The notes below the pieces were generated by a model. The model made no database searches. It was not told where the DNA came from and saw only the letters and a program-made list of their open reading frames with translations. Shown one piece after another: positions 1-11,050 of a stretch of DNA of 64,000 bases (positions are counted from its first letter, which is position 1; each line of letters opens with the position of its first letter). Both the position numbers and the translations under genes were made by a program. Source of the DNA: Ypsolopha sequella (taxonomy: Eukaryota; Arthropoda; Insecta; Lepidoptera; Ypsolophidae); NCBI GenBank assembly GCA_934047225.1, contig OW203986.1, positions 13,767,221 through 13,831,220 of the forward strand, written 5' to 3'.

Positions 1-300
1 ATCTCACCGAGACCTTTTCTTAGACACCCATCAACATGGGTCTAACTCTTACCGTTTAGGAGATACAGGCCGTCAAAGTTTTGACACTTGGGAGGGGTAG
101 ATCTCGGCGAGACCTTTTCTTAGACACTCATCAACATGGGTCTAACTTGTACCGTTTAGGAGATACAGGCCGTCAAAGTTTTGACACTTGGGAGGAGTAG
201 ATCTCGGCGAGACCTTTTCTTAGACACCCATCAACATGGGTTTAACCCCAGCCGTTTAGAAGATACAGGCCGTTAAAGTTTTGACATTTAAAAAAATATA
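1..300. repeat. tandem repeat, 100-bp unit, 3 copies
   Basis: Units begin at 1, 101 and 201, each opening ATCTC(A/G)(C/G)CGAGACCTTTT and ending near TTTTGACA(C/T)TT. The first two are nearly identical; the third diverges over its last 40 bases. The array probably continues left of the window. Confidence 0.9.
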
Positions 301-890
301 TTTTTTTGACCCGCTTTGGTACAACCCTAAAGGGTGTAGGTACTACATTCCGTTCCAAAGATAAGGCCAAAACAACATTTTTATTGTGCATCCCTAGTGG
401 TACATCACTATATCAAAAGCATAACCCTAACATCAGTTATATCACGATCAAACAAAAAGTATCAACATGGGTCTAATCCCAGCCGTTTAGAAGATACAGG
501 CCGTTAAAGTTTTGACATTTAAAAAAATATACAAGGTGAATTTATGAACATCGTCCAAATTCATACTGGAGCCTTGGTAAGTGATCAGCATCATGAACCA
601 ATAACGATTTTAGTAAAATTCATAAAATGAAATTTCGAGTCCCCATAGTGATTCACTCAGGACTCTGAGTGAATTACTATGGGAAGTCGAAATTTCTTTA
701 TACGAATTTCACAAAAATTGTTATCGATTCAGGATGCTGATCACTTACCAAGCCTACAGTATGAATTCGGACGATGATCAAAAAGTCACCTTGTATATAT
801 TGTTGACCCCCTATGGTACAACCCTAAAGGGTGTATGTACTACCTTCCGTTCCAAAGAGAAAAAATAATTTATGGTACATCCCTAGTGGA
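225..890. repeat. two diverged copies of a ~230-bp unit, one interrupted by a MITE
   Basis: Copy one runs about 225-458. Copy two starts at 459 (TCAACATGGGTCTAAT), is interrupted by the insertion at 532-793, and resumes at 794 with the shared stretch GGTACAACCCTAAAGGGTGT (also near 319). The end of copy two, CATCCCTAGTGG, matches the end of copy one near 390. The unit contains the tail of the 100-bp repeat. Confidence 0.75.
532..793. mobile_element. MITE family A, copy 1 (TIR, TA/TATA target)
   Basis: Terminal inverted repeats start CAAGGTGA and carry CATCGTCC(A/G)AATTCATACTG-type arms; an inner pair reads AGTGATCAGCATC / GATGCTGATCACT. The flanks are TATA at 528-531 and 794-797. There is no coding capacity. 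The same family recurs at 39599-39785, with older relics at 24.6, 43.7-44.3 and 53.6 kb. Confidence 0.85.
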
Positions 891-1008
891 TGTACAGTGG
901 AGACCGCATCAAGTAAGACACATTGGACTTTGTACCTATCTTATATTCTTCTCTGTAGGGGCTAATTTCGTACTGCAAGTGTATAGCTTGATGTGGTCTC
1001 CACTGTAC
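891..1008. repeat. short inverted-repeat element (118 bp)
   Basis: The arms TGTACAGTGGAGACCGCATC at 891 and GATGTGGTCTCCACTGTACA ending at 1008 pair over about 22 bp with one mismatch. It is probably a small MITE. No second copy was seen in the window. Confidence 0.6.
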
Positions 1009-3463
1009 ATTCACAAGTCCGACTTTTGAAATGATCGTTTATAACTCTGCACCCAATGCAAAGTTCATCGGCTGCGGCGATGTAAGTCTGATGCACTGTC
1101 ATGGCGGCCGCTACCGTTCCGAGTCTTTACACTGAAGTTCGGTGACAAACAAAAAAAATATATTCTAAGAAATATGATCGCTGATTTTTCCAATAGTTAT
1201 GAGAAAAGTGTTTTTTTTTTAATGAAGTTACGTATTTGTACACCTATCATGAACTTCTATGTGGTTGTAGATCTCACCAATACACTCAAAAATCTTGTGA
1301 GTTTTGAATACTTTTGATATTTTAATTGCGTAATAATTAAACAATTTTTTAATTAATATTATTGCATATGCGGAAACTAGATTTTTCGTTGATTTTTTAA
1401 GTTTTATTTGAGAAGTCTGTTTTGTTGTAATTAAGGTATGTATTCAATTATAAAATCGTATGAAATTGTGTTGGTTTTACCACCTTAAGGTATTGATTAT
1501 CTCAGAAACTAAGCATTTTAGAGCTTTTAATTTTTACCAAAGGACAAATTACCTATCGCAAATGAATGTTAAAAGGACACTTGACAATCCCTAAACAAAA
1601 ATCGGGCAAGGACCTTACATGTTTTTTGCATACTTTATCATAGTAGAAATGAACTTTAACATTTTATTTGCTGATCTCGCGCTCTCCGCTCACCACGGCT
1701 ACAAAGTAGTACAAAGCGAGCCGACCAGCTCACGACACCGTCACACGGCCTAGCGTCCCTGCCCCCGCGCTTCACCCCGCGCGTTTTTTGTATGCCATGA
1801 TAATCGAAATCATGTTTTCTTGAAACTCTATGTGCGATTTTTTCTAATGTTTTGAATGATGATCGGGTATGTTATTACGATGAAGTAGCTGCCAACTTCT
1901 GCATTCTAATTTTATATAACTCACAACATGAAAAGAAACTTAATTAAATCGAAAAGCATGCTAAATGAATTTCTAAACTTTCTATAATAGGTCAAGATAA
2001 ATAATAACATATGATGTAAATAAACATAAGTCCTTCTAATATTATATTGAAAGACTTTTCCACAATTTTCAGTTTACCTATGTTCCATGTATGCTATCTT
2101 TCTAATAAATGAATAATAACAAGATACGCATGTCTTATGTCAGATACAATCCAAACTTTTAATTCTAATTTTGTAATGACACTTTAGATTCAATAATTGC
2201 AAATATCTAATTAATACCTAAAGCAACGTTGTAAGATTTCTAACTTTTTTAACAAAGCTTCAAATATGCATAACCTATCCACTGTCCGAAAACTAAGGAT
2301 TTTAATAATACCATAACTTACGTCAAAATTAAAACGTCCGGCTATCGGTCTAAAATGTTCTACATATGTTTAAAATTTCGCCAACTAATTTAATTTAACT
2401 TTATATGTAGGGTTATATCTGCACATGGGAAAAAAATAAGAACGTAGATTTTTTTGGGACCCCCTTGCCTTAAGCCCGTAAAAAAAATAATGAAAACCAT
2501 TTTTGTATATTTCTGTCCAACTTTCTGTCTAACTGTTTGTCTATATGCTCACGATTCACACAATGAACACAATTTGGATGGGGTTTTCATTGTACCTTAA
2601 GATATTTTAATTTTGAAAGAACCATCAACAGTACATCTCGGTATAGTTCTCACTTTCCTTACTAAATAGCGATACGTGTACCTACATCACAGTACTTTTA
2701 ATAGTGTGCTAAGGTGAATACATACATACCCCAACTGCAAGTTGGACCTGTCTTTAAGGGTCGGTATAATGTCAGATGCACAATTTCAAATGAGCATAAA
2801 ACATTGTGTAACTTGGTCAATCGGTTTAATAAAAATAATATAGATAATAGACTATAGGGCTGATATTTGTGCAGAAGCAAAAACGCAAAAGCTTTAAGTT
2901 CGCTCGATAGAAAAAAATTACGAAGTTACCTCTATATTTCATGTTTTTCGAGTGTTAAAGGACCTTTCTTAAAACAGTTTGCCTTGAAATTTGTATTAAA
3001 AATAAGAAAACAAATGACCCCGTATAATTGCACGGGGATTTTGAATAATTCTGTTTCGTTTTCATTTAATTTAACATCTAAGAATTGGCGCTTACGTCGA
3101 TTTATTCTGAGACAAGGCGGCGACAAGATATCTCGGTCGCACGCGCTTTTTGTTCCATGCTTTGTTTCGTCACTCACCCGTCGGTCAGTTGTGATCGCTC
3201 CGTTGAGACGGGAGGGCTACGTTTTTGCGCTCTCGACGTCCCGGTTTCGTAATTTAAATAAATCTCGTAATTTGAAACATGGGAAATAAATGCAACCAAT
3301 GTAAAAAATTGAATAAAAATGTTTTACGAGTGAAAATAAAGCAGTTGATGAAAGTAATGCAAAGGTACGCCATTACTTAACAAAATAAGTAGATAGGTCA
3401 TGTTTTATTAAAGATGTTGAACTAAAGGTTGTCTCAATGGACTAATGAATATCATCGTTTCCT
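1009..3463. other. AT-rich stretch without a supported gene
   Basis: Mostly AT-rich sequence. A GC-rich patch with CCCCGCGC runs lies at about 1675-1795, and a second more GC-rich patch lies at 3100-3260. A 140-codon frame at 2867-3289 (+) crosses the second patch; it shows no recognisable motif and nothing supports it as a gene. Confidence 0.5.
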
Positions 3464-4677
3464 CGTATCGACGTATCGTCGTATCGACGTATCGGCGTAT
3501 CGACGTATCCTCGTATCGACGTATCGTCGTATCGACGTATTGCCGTATCGTCGTATCCCCGTATCGACGTATCGTCGTATCGACGTATCCCCGTATCGAC
3601 GTATTGACGTATTGACGTATCGGCGTATCGACGTATCGTTGTATCGACGTATCCCCGTATCGACGTATCGACGTATCGGCGTATTGACGTATCGTTGTAT
3701 CGACGTATCCCCGTATCGACGTATCGTCGTATTGACGTATCGGCGTATCGTTGTATCGACGTATCGTTGTATCGACGTATCGTCGTATCGGCGTATCGAC
3801 GTATCCTCGTATCGACGTATCGGCGTATCGACGTATCGTTGTATCGACGTATCGTTGTATCGACGTATCGTCGTATCGACGTATCGGCGTATCGGCGTAT
3901 CGACGTATCGACGTATCCCCGTATCGACGTATCCCCGTATCGACGTATCGACTTATCGGCGTATTGACGTATCGTTGTATCGACGTATCCCCGTATCGAC
4001 GTATCGTCGTATCTACGTATCGGCGTATCGACGTATCGGCGTATCGACGTATCGTTGTATCGACGTATCGACGTATCGTCGTATCCTCGTATCGACGTAT
4101 CGACGTATCGGCGTATCAACGTATCGTTGTATCGACGTATCCCCGTATCGACGTATCGACGTATCGACGTATCGGCGTATTGACGTATCCCCGTATCGAC
4201 GTATCGACGTATCGACGTATCGTTGTATCGACGTATCCCCGTATCGACGTATCGACGTATCGGTGTATTGACGTATCGTTGTATCGACGTATCCCCGTAT
4301 CGACGTATCGTCGTATCGACGTATCGTTGTATCAACGTATCGTTGTATCGACGTATCGTTGTATCGTCGTATCGACGTATCGTCGTATCGACGTATCGGC
4401 GTATCGACGTATCCTCGTATCGACGTATCGGCGTATCGACGTATCGTTGTATCGACGTATCGTTGTATCGACGTATCGTCGTATCGACGTACCGGCGTAT
4501 CGACGTATCGGCGTATCGACGTATCGTTGTATCGACGTATCCCCGTATCGACGTATCGTCGTATCGACGTATCGGCGTATCGACGTATCCCCGTATCGAC
4601 GTATCGACGCATCGACGTATCGGCGTATCGACGTATCGTTGTATCGACGTATCGTCGTATCGACGTATCGTTGTATC
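3464..4677. repeat. minisatellite, 8-bp unit CGTATCGA, about 150 copies
   Basis: An uninterrupted 1.2 kb array. Units mostly alternate: a constant CGTATCGA is followed by CGTATC plus a variable pair (GT, GG, CC, CT or GA), giving a 16-bp higher-order period. Frequent variants are TGTATCGA and CGTATTGA. Because 8 is not a multiple of 3 and no stop occurs in the unit, all six frames stay open. The 280-320-codon frames on both strands (poly VSTYRRID or IRRYVDTS) are artefacts of this, not genes. The flanks carry ATCATCGTT at both ends. Confidence 0.97.
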
Positions 4678-5454
4678 ATCATCGTTATCATTATCTTTGC
4701 AAGTATGACTTTCGAAAAATAAAATTTTGAAATATAAAAATTAGATGCAAACACAATTACGCAAAAAAATGCCATTGCGAACAAACCGTTTTGTCAACTG
4801 GGTTGAATTTTATACATCGTAGATGCATTATACTTATTATTGAAAACTAGCACGTGGATCCACACCGCTCGTGGGATCTAAGAAATAGCGCTCGCGGCCG
4901 GTGACGGCCGGTCGCGCAAACAGTTGAGGCGCGGGGATGCGGGGGCAAAATCACTAATTTGTCCAGGTTTATACGCAGCCTTAAGGTCTACTCCTTCCAC
5001 AGGGGTGGTCCAAATACTTTAAAAATAATATATAATAGATAACGATGAGATCAAAAATAAATTTTAAGTTAAATATTTTATTTTCTCTTGTTATTTCGAC
5101 AAAAAATCATTTAAGAGTTTCATATGATTTTCGCAAAAATTCTCTTACTCCTACCGAATGCCTGAAGCGATTTTATTTATTCTTTCACCAAATTATAGAC
5201 AATTTTTAAATGTACAAAATTATTCGTTAATTTATTTTTTCCTTCCATCGCGTTCTAGTGAAAAGTATTATTTTCTCTATTTTGCGCTATCCGGAGACGC
5301 AGCGATCGTCCAATGCAATGCGCGCTAATATGAACTTTATTTCAATATAGCTTTGGTAGATATTTGTATCAACACAGGTAGATTAAAGATCGTTGGCGGA
5401 TGCTTGCCCCTTAATGTTACTTATTAACATGAATTCTCGGGCAAAGCTAGTTAT
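4678..5454. other. no supported feature; GC-rich patch 4855-4955
   Basis: AT-rich sequence, except for a patch with GGCCGGTGACGGCCGG and GCGGGGATGCGGGGG. That patch may be the degraded inside of a dispersed repeat. No open frame or inverted repeat could be supported. Confidence 0.4.
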
Positions 5455-5590
5455 ATTTATTTTATTTATTAGACTTTTTGTACCTTTACAAACATAATTT
5501 ACAACACATTTTCACGTAAAAGACAGACATTGTGTACAAAGGCGGCACTTATTGCTAATAGCAATATCTTCCAGGCAACCTTTGGGTGGA
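5455..5590 (-). mobile_element. CR1/L2-type LINE 3' tail, 5'-truncated
   Basis: Read on the minus strand, the segment contains CCCAAAGGTTGCCTGG, then an AGA.ATTGCTATTAGCAATAA hairpin-like stretch, CCGCCTTTGTAC and an (AATA)-rich end. It matches the end of the full-length LINE at 32579-32749. No coding DNA is left. Confidence 0.7.
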
Positions 5591-6160
5591 ATGAAAAAGA
5601 TGTTAACGATAAAAAGGGTAGCGTTAATGCTAACAAAAAAGCAACGTGTTAATTTTAACCAAAATGTAATATTAATTTACATAATAATCTAATCCATATT
5701 TTATATTTAATATAAAAAAAGTTTTATTATTTTTATTATTATTTTGTTATTTTTATTAATTTGAATTTTTTCTCGACTGTAATCATTGACAATTATTGTA
5801 ATGCTAATAAATACTGGCATGTTTTGTAGAATTAGGTAAAACGCGCCACGAAAAAAGTCCACTATCAAAGTACTTATTGTAAAGAAATAGTTACCAAAAC
5901 ACCTCATCGTGAACTTTGTATGTATAAGCACGTTAATCTAAAACGGTCCCATACCCTGGAACGGTATCTACAGAACCGTCTCATTCATCATTCAGTTGAT
6001 TTTCCGATTGTCCGCCGGCAGGTATAGACGGATATGTTTTATTGAGGGACATTTCGACTAAATTGATTTCAGGTTCATTCATTCTATCTTTGAATATCGC
6101 ACTTGTTGGCGCTTTTAGAATAGAAACTTCTTGGTTTTATTCTGTTTCATGAAATGAATA
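5591..6160. other. AT-rich, nothing recognised
   Basis: I see no repeat partner, RNA gene or credible open frame in this stretch. The 74-codon minus-strand frame at 5707-5931 is low complexity. Confidence 0.4.
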
Positions 6161-6173
6161 TTTAGAATAAGTA

Positions 6174-6475
6174 GTGACTAGAATAGAAAAAGGAATGCTT
6201 CGGTGGTTTAGACATGAAGAGAGGATTAATGAGAGTAGAGTGACGAAAGAAATTTATGGTGCTCCAGTCGAAAGTAGAGTTCGACCAGCCCGCCCTAGAA
6301 GGACGTATGCTGGCCAAATTAGCAATATATTGAAGAAGTGCAATGTCAAAAGTACTCGGAATTAACTAGATTGATGGATATAGAAGAGGCGAAAGTGGTG
6401 TGTCAGGATCGTAGCAGACAGAAATCTATAATCTCTGCCTACCCTTCTGGGACAGAGGCGTGAGCATATGTATGT
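6174..6475 (+). pseudogene. RTE-like LINE, ORF2 C-terminal remnant
   Basis: The frame from 6174 reads KGMLRWFRHEERINESRVTK, then RPARPRRTYAGQI and LKKCNVKSTRN, which is the usual C-terminal tail of RTE-like reverse transcriptase proteins ('LRWFGHVERM...GRPRRTY'). A stop at 6363-6365 is caused by a frame change. In another frame the peptide goes on as MDIEEAKVVCQDRSRQKS and IISAYPSGTEA, with a stop at 6461-6463. An ATGTATGTATA tail follows. The piece is therefore a 5'-truncated, frameshifted insertion on the plus strand. A sister copy of the same 3' end lies on the minus strand at 40556-40705. Assignment to a family is from memory of such proteins; clade not certain. Confidence 0.75.
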
Positions 6476-6497
6476 ATATAAATATACCTCTTTCTAA

Positions 6498-7737
6498 TTT
6501 AACAAAATATTGCGTTTAGTGAGGATTTTATTGATGGAGAAAAAAATATGAAATCCGAAATCATTATCACCGAAAATTCGTTAATTCGTTCATTTTTAAA
6601 TATGAAAGGTACCGTTACCCTGTCTTCTAACGACCCACAATTCACGAAAAAATAAAAAAGACAGATTTAAACAGATGAAAATCTTAAAAGTTATTGTAAG
6701 TTTCCTTAGGTATACCTAAGCTAAAATCATTAAAAACCTTTGTTATTACTTGGATGTAGCTCCTCTATGAAAGCCATGCTATACCATAATCTAAGGGATT
6801 ATAAATCAGTCCTATTAAAGCCCGTGATAATGACATTATGGAAACCATCTAGAGGTTGAGTGAAAACCTTATACTAATTAATTACTAATGAGCTTTATAC
6901 AGGCTATATTTAACAAAATATTGCGTTTAGTGAGGATTTTATTGATGGAGAAAAAAATATGAAATCCGAAATCATTATCACCGAAAATTCGTTAAGTGGC
7001 TTTTCATTTTTAAATATGAAAGGTACCGTTACCTTGTCTTCTAACGACCCACAATTCACGAAAAAATAAAAAAGACAGATTTAAACAGATGAAAATCTTA
7101 AAAGTTATTGTAAGTTTCCTTAGGTATACCTAAGCTAAAATCATTAAAAACCTTTCTTATTACTTGGATGTAGCTCCTCTATGAAAGCCATGCTATACCA
7201 TAATCTAAGGGATTATAAATCAGTCCCATTAAAGCCCGTGATAATGACATTATGGAAACCATCTAGAGGTTGACTGAAAACCTTATACTAATTAATTACT
7301 AATGAGCTTTATACAGGCTATATTTAACAAAATATTGCGTTTAGTGAGGATTTTATTGATGGAGAAAAAAATATGAAATCCGAAATCATTATCACCGAAA
7401 ATTCGTTAAGTGGCTTTTCATTTTTAAATATGAAAGGTACCGTTACCTTGTCTTCTAACGACCCATAATTCACGAAAAAATAAAAAAGACAGATTTAAAC
7501 AGATGAAAATCTTAAAAGTTATTGTAAGTTTCCTTAAGTATACCTAAGCTAAAATCATTAAAAACCTTTCTTATTACTTGGATGTAGCTCCTCTATGAAA
7601 GCCATGCTATACCATAATCTAAGGGATTATAAATCAGTCCCATTAAAGCCCGTGATAATGACATTATGGAAACCATCTAGAGGTTGACTGAAAACCTTAT
7701 ACTAATTAATTACTAATGAGCTTCATACAGGCTATTG
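6498..7737. repeat. tandem array, 3 copies of a ~413-bp unit
   Basis: AACAAAATATTGCGTTTAGT recurs at 6501, 6912 and 7326 (spacing 411 and 414). The copies are nearly identical to the end CATACAGGCTAT at about 7735. Copy one differs by a small change near 6585 (AATTCGTT for AAGTGGCTTT). The first copy starts at the end of the LINE scrap. No protein or RNA gene is visible in the unit. Confidence 0.95.
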
Positions 7738-8580
7738 ATTTGGTCAGCAACTTCCGTCACGGGTGGATTATGTTCATAATACTGATGACGAAAGAAATAA
7801 AAAATAAAAATGCTTTTTGTTTGATAAATTTATATATGATATTTTGGGGGCAGTTTAAAAAGGCTAGTGCACGACACATATGATAAAATTAACTCAGCAC
7901 TGGCGGAGCTGCGGCAGGGTGGGATGAGACAACCGAGTAGGTCGATATTAGCACTTCGTGCCGCAGGTGATCACTTATCAAGACAATTTTAGTAAAAATA
8001 AAAAGGAGCATATACGCCTCGGCACGGTTCTAGAAACATGAGCAGCAAAGTATCGGGGATCACACTGCGCATATAATTTTGTACAGACGGACCAAAAAAT
8101 TTACTTATGCGCATTTAAGGTCATGCCTCTAGAACCTATATATTCTAGAGGCATTTTTATGTGATATTTGTTTGTATGCCGTTCTTTGAAATAAGCATTA
8201 TGATCTCACCTACCCTGAGATGGAAGTTGCTAACTAAATCAACAACCTGTATAGAAGCGCAAGATACAAGTATATCCTGGACGGCTTATCTGGTACAATG
8301 CGGAAAAATTGCGAAGCCACATTTCGGGTGGTTTTAAAAGGGATTTTCCACGGATATGCATTATTTTTCTTGAAACCTGTTGGAAGCGTTCCTTAAATTC
8401 CGTAGTTTTAATTTGATGAGAATAGTCCCTCCACTTTAAGTCGCATTGCATTTAATCATGTTGTAAACAAAAGTCGACCAAGTAGAAAATAATGCCCCAG
8501 AACAGCTGGTCTTAATTAGAAATCAATCTTAGCCTCCTTTCAAAACAGTACATTGAAAAATACCAAAAATTACTTGTATA
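7738..8580. other. no supported gene; small hairpin 8123-8156
   Basis: AT-rich sequence. ATGCCTCTAGAA and TTCTAGAGGCAT form a 12-bp perfect stem around 8 bases at about 8123-8156. Nothing else is supported. Confidence 0.5.
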
Positions 8581-8834
8581 CTACGTGTAACAGAAAGGTG
8601 TAACCATATTTGAAGAGCTTATTCAGTCAATGGTATAGAACAACTGTTACTATGGAACAAACCCTGTATGTCGAAAAAAAAAATTTCATAAAAAAATGCT
8701 ATGCCGCTCGGCTGAAATGTATGGAAGGGTAGATTTTTTTTTAGATTTCAGGATTTGTTCCATAGTAAAAGTTGTTCTATACCATTGACTGAATAAGCTC
8801 TTCAAATATGGTTACACCTTTCTGTAACACCTTG
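8581..8834. mobile_element. MITE family B, copy 1
   Basis: Long terminal inverted repeats (about 90 bp) carry GTGTAACAGAAAGGTGTAAC, GAAGAGCTTATTCAGTCAAT and TATGGAACAAA.CCTG, and end CACCTTG. The element is flanked by TATA on both sides. It is non-coding. Copy 2 lies at 38828-39069. The outer seven bases of the 3' end (CAAGGTG on the complement) match family A. Confidence 0.88.
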
Positions 8835-9488
8835 TATAATATACAAACATCATAAAAATAGTGCAAACAATATTTTGGCCGGTACAGAAATGCCATTTCA
8901 ACGGGTACAGGGATGATATAAGCGGAATTACAGCCACAAAACGAATCAAATGTGACGCGCTTTCCGTCTGAGTTACTAATATCATGAATATAAATTGAAA
9001 CATCATGGATATTTATGCGGGGTTGCCCGAGGTATTTGAACTAGGAGCTAGAAACGTTGAGATTTGTGTTCTTTGCAATCCAAAATTCAATTCAATTCAT
9101 TTATTCGGGAACAATATAAATTGTGTTCGAAATAACATATTCACATAATTAAATTTACAATTAAAAGGAGAATTATATCAAAAGTATAAGTAAAGTATAT
9201 AATAATATAAAACAATTGATTCCAATGTCAAAAATAATAAATTTAAATATGAAATTATATAATATTATGTTCAATGTCAAGAGATTAAATTTAAAAACTA
9301 ATCATAAATCACATAATTTCAAAACAAATATCAAAAATATGATACAAAAAATAATCCTTTGCTATATATACGACAACGTATTGCAGCCAAACAAGCAAGG
9401 TTAATAATATAATATAAAATATTGTGCGTAAAAATAACATTCCAAAGAGGTTACCGGTCATGGTGTTACATACCAAAATATAAAATAC
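8835..9488. other. AT-rich; possible LINE tail (-) at 9085-9200
   Basis: On the minus strand 9085-9180 ends in AATAAATGAATTGAATTGAA, which looks like a simple-repeat LINE tail. The rest is very AT-rich with only short chance frames. Confidence 0.35.
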
Positions 9489-9884
9489 TTTTCAATGCAT
9501 GTGCTCGTAAAGGCCCACTTTTTATGCATCAAAACCGAACAGAAAGTCGATTATTTTGCCCTAGGGCTTTAATATTATTTTTTTTTAAATTTATTTACAA
9601 TGGTTGGCTAACCTGCAGCCTTTCCTGTGTACCATAGACGTTATACTTTTTTTACACCGTTTAACGGCTATGGATACAGTCCTTTTGAGCCAATTATAAT
9701 TTAAAGTTCACAAGATTATATTTGTTTTCATTTCCTCACACTATGCATTGAAAAATGTAGTATGATACACGGGCGTAAAAGCAATAAATTACTCGGTTAC
9801 GTTTAAAACACTTGCTACGCTCACGTTTTAAATCGTCCTCGTAATTTATGCTTTTTCGCCCTAGTAGCATAAACTACTATTAAC
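9489..9884 (+). repeat. dispersed repeat family C, copy 1
   Basis: Shared with 37011-37402 (reverse orientation) and, in part, 62214-62569. Marker stretches are GGCCCACTTTTTATGCATCA, GGTTGGCTAACCTGCAGCCT and TTTTGAGCCAATTATAATTT. The right part (9771-9863) is an imperfect palindrome around ACTTGCTACGCTCACG, with GGGCG/CGCCC ends. No coding frame. Type of element unknown. Confidence 0.8.
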
Positions 9885-10640
9885 CCCTGCTACGCCATAG
9901 CGAACGCCGCCATAGTCGGCACATCTATAGATATAACTAAACTTTTACCAGCAACTTCATCCGCATTTCCCTACAAATACATTACTCAGTGATTAGCGCT
10001 ATCTTTGTCCTGTTCACCCCATATACCAATTAACAAATTGTAAAAGGTAAGATAATATACGTGCACGTAGCGCCATCTAGTGTGGAAAATATAAACTATA
10101 CAATCTATATTAATGTATGTACCTATATATGTATATTTAAGTTGGTATACAACAGTTGAAAACATTAACCTTTCAGTAGATTTCACGTGATCGCCAGCAA
10201 ACAGACAGAAAAAATATTTTTTTTTTTTACTTCTTCCCGAGGAAGATTACTTTAATATTTTTGCCTTGTATTCAAACCCTATTACAAAAACCATATTACT
10301 AACAATTTTGTTAGAAGTTTTACGCTGTTTAGTTTCTTTCAATCTGTAGGTAGACCAATATAGTAACAGTATCGTGCTCGTAGGTTCTAACTTATCTGGC
10401 TCCTTGCCTAAGTTGTGTAGCTCCCAGCGCCGATACAAGACCGTCGGCGACGGACACATCAAACCTCGGGGTAAGCCTATAAAGCTTCTTTTTTAGACTA
10501 CAATTGGACCTGCCAAAGGAAATGGACACTCACGTATAGAAAAGTTGATAAAACGAAAATAACTTTCAATTCAGTACCTAATGACAATATGATAGCTATC
10601 ACTTTATGCATGTAATTATAGTTCAGTGTGTATTAAGATA
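9885..10640. other. nothing recognised
   Basis: No repeat partner or credible frame was found. Short minus-strand frames at 9986-10186 and 10247-10462 have no motif. Confidence 0.4.
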
Positions 10641-10705
10641 GGCAGTGGCTTAGTCAGCAGAACACTGGACATGTTTCTTGAGATAAGAGTTCGAATCCTA
10701 TAGAT
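10641..10705 (+). repeat. tRNA-like sequence (SINE head or tRNA relic)
   Basis: The A-box-like TGGCTTAGTCAG and B-box-like GAGTTCGAATCCT are spaced as in a tRNA promoter. I could not build a clean acceptor stem, so this is not an active tRNA gene. Confidence 0.45.
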
Positions 10706-10987
10706 AGATCAAAAATGTACCATAATATTAAGATTTAAGGGTATCCAAAGCGATGGATTTCGCTATAAATCATATAGTCTTAGTTAATGAGAACTGTGAA
10801 TTTCTTAAATGTCTGAAGAAACACGTACTCTTGCCACGACAGCGCCATTTCTGTTCCTATGAACAAGGATGAAATCACATAACTTCCTTGTGAGCGTTCA
10901 GTGTGTGGATTACAGGCTGGTGTATAAAGTAGTTACAAAAATTTGGTGTGCAGGAATAATGGAAAAATTCAACTGTCTAGTATGGAT

Positions 10988-11050
10988 ACCTCAGTGCTAC
11001 AGTCGGGAGTGCACTTGCCTGATTGCAGGTTCAAATCCTGGACAGAGGAA
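10988..11050 (+). repeat. tRNA-derived SINE head
   Basis: ACAGTCGGGAGTGCACTTGCC is followed by the B box GCAGGTTCAAATCCTGG and GAGGAAT. The last 25 bases match the minus-strand copy at 48021-48087. The cloverleaf is incomplete. Confidence 0.5.

Noticed and set aside
3464..4677. CRISPR-like array
   Set aside because: There are no spacers; units are 8 bp and contiguous, and the sequence is eukaryotic.
3429..4784. Long repetitive frames of 90-323 codons on both strands (VSTYRRID / IRRYVDTS repeats)
   Set aside because: They arise because an 8-bp repeat without stops stays open in all frames. Several overlap on both strands, and there is no start context or non-repetitive domain.
6498..7737. 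CRISPR or LTR pair made of the 413-bp repeats
   Set aside because: The copies are directly adjacent with no internal region between them and no TG..CA ends, so they are a simple tandem array.
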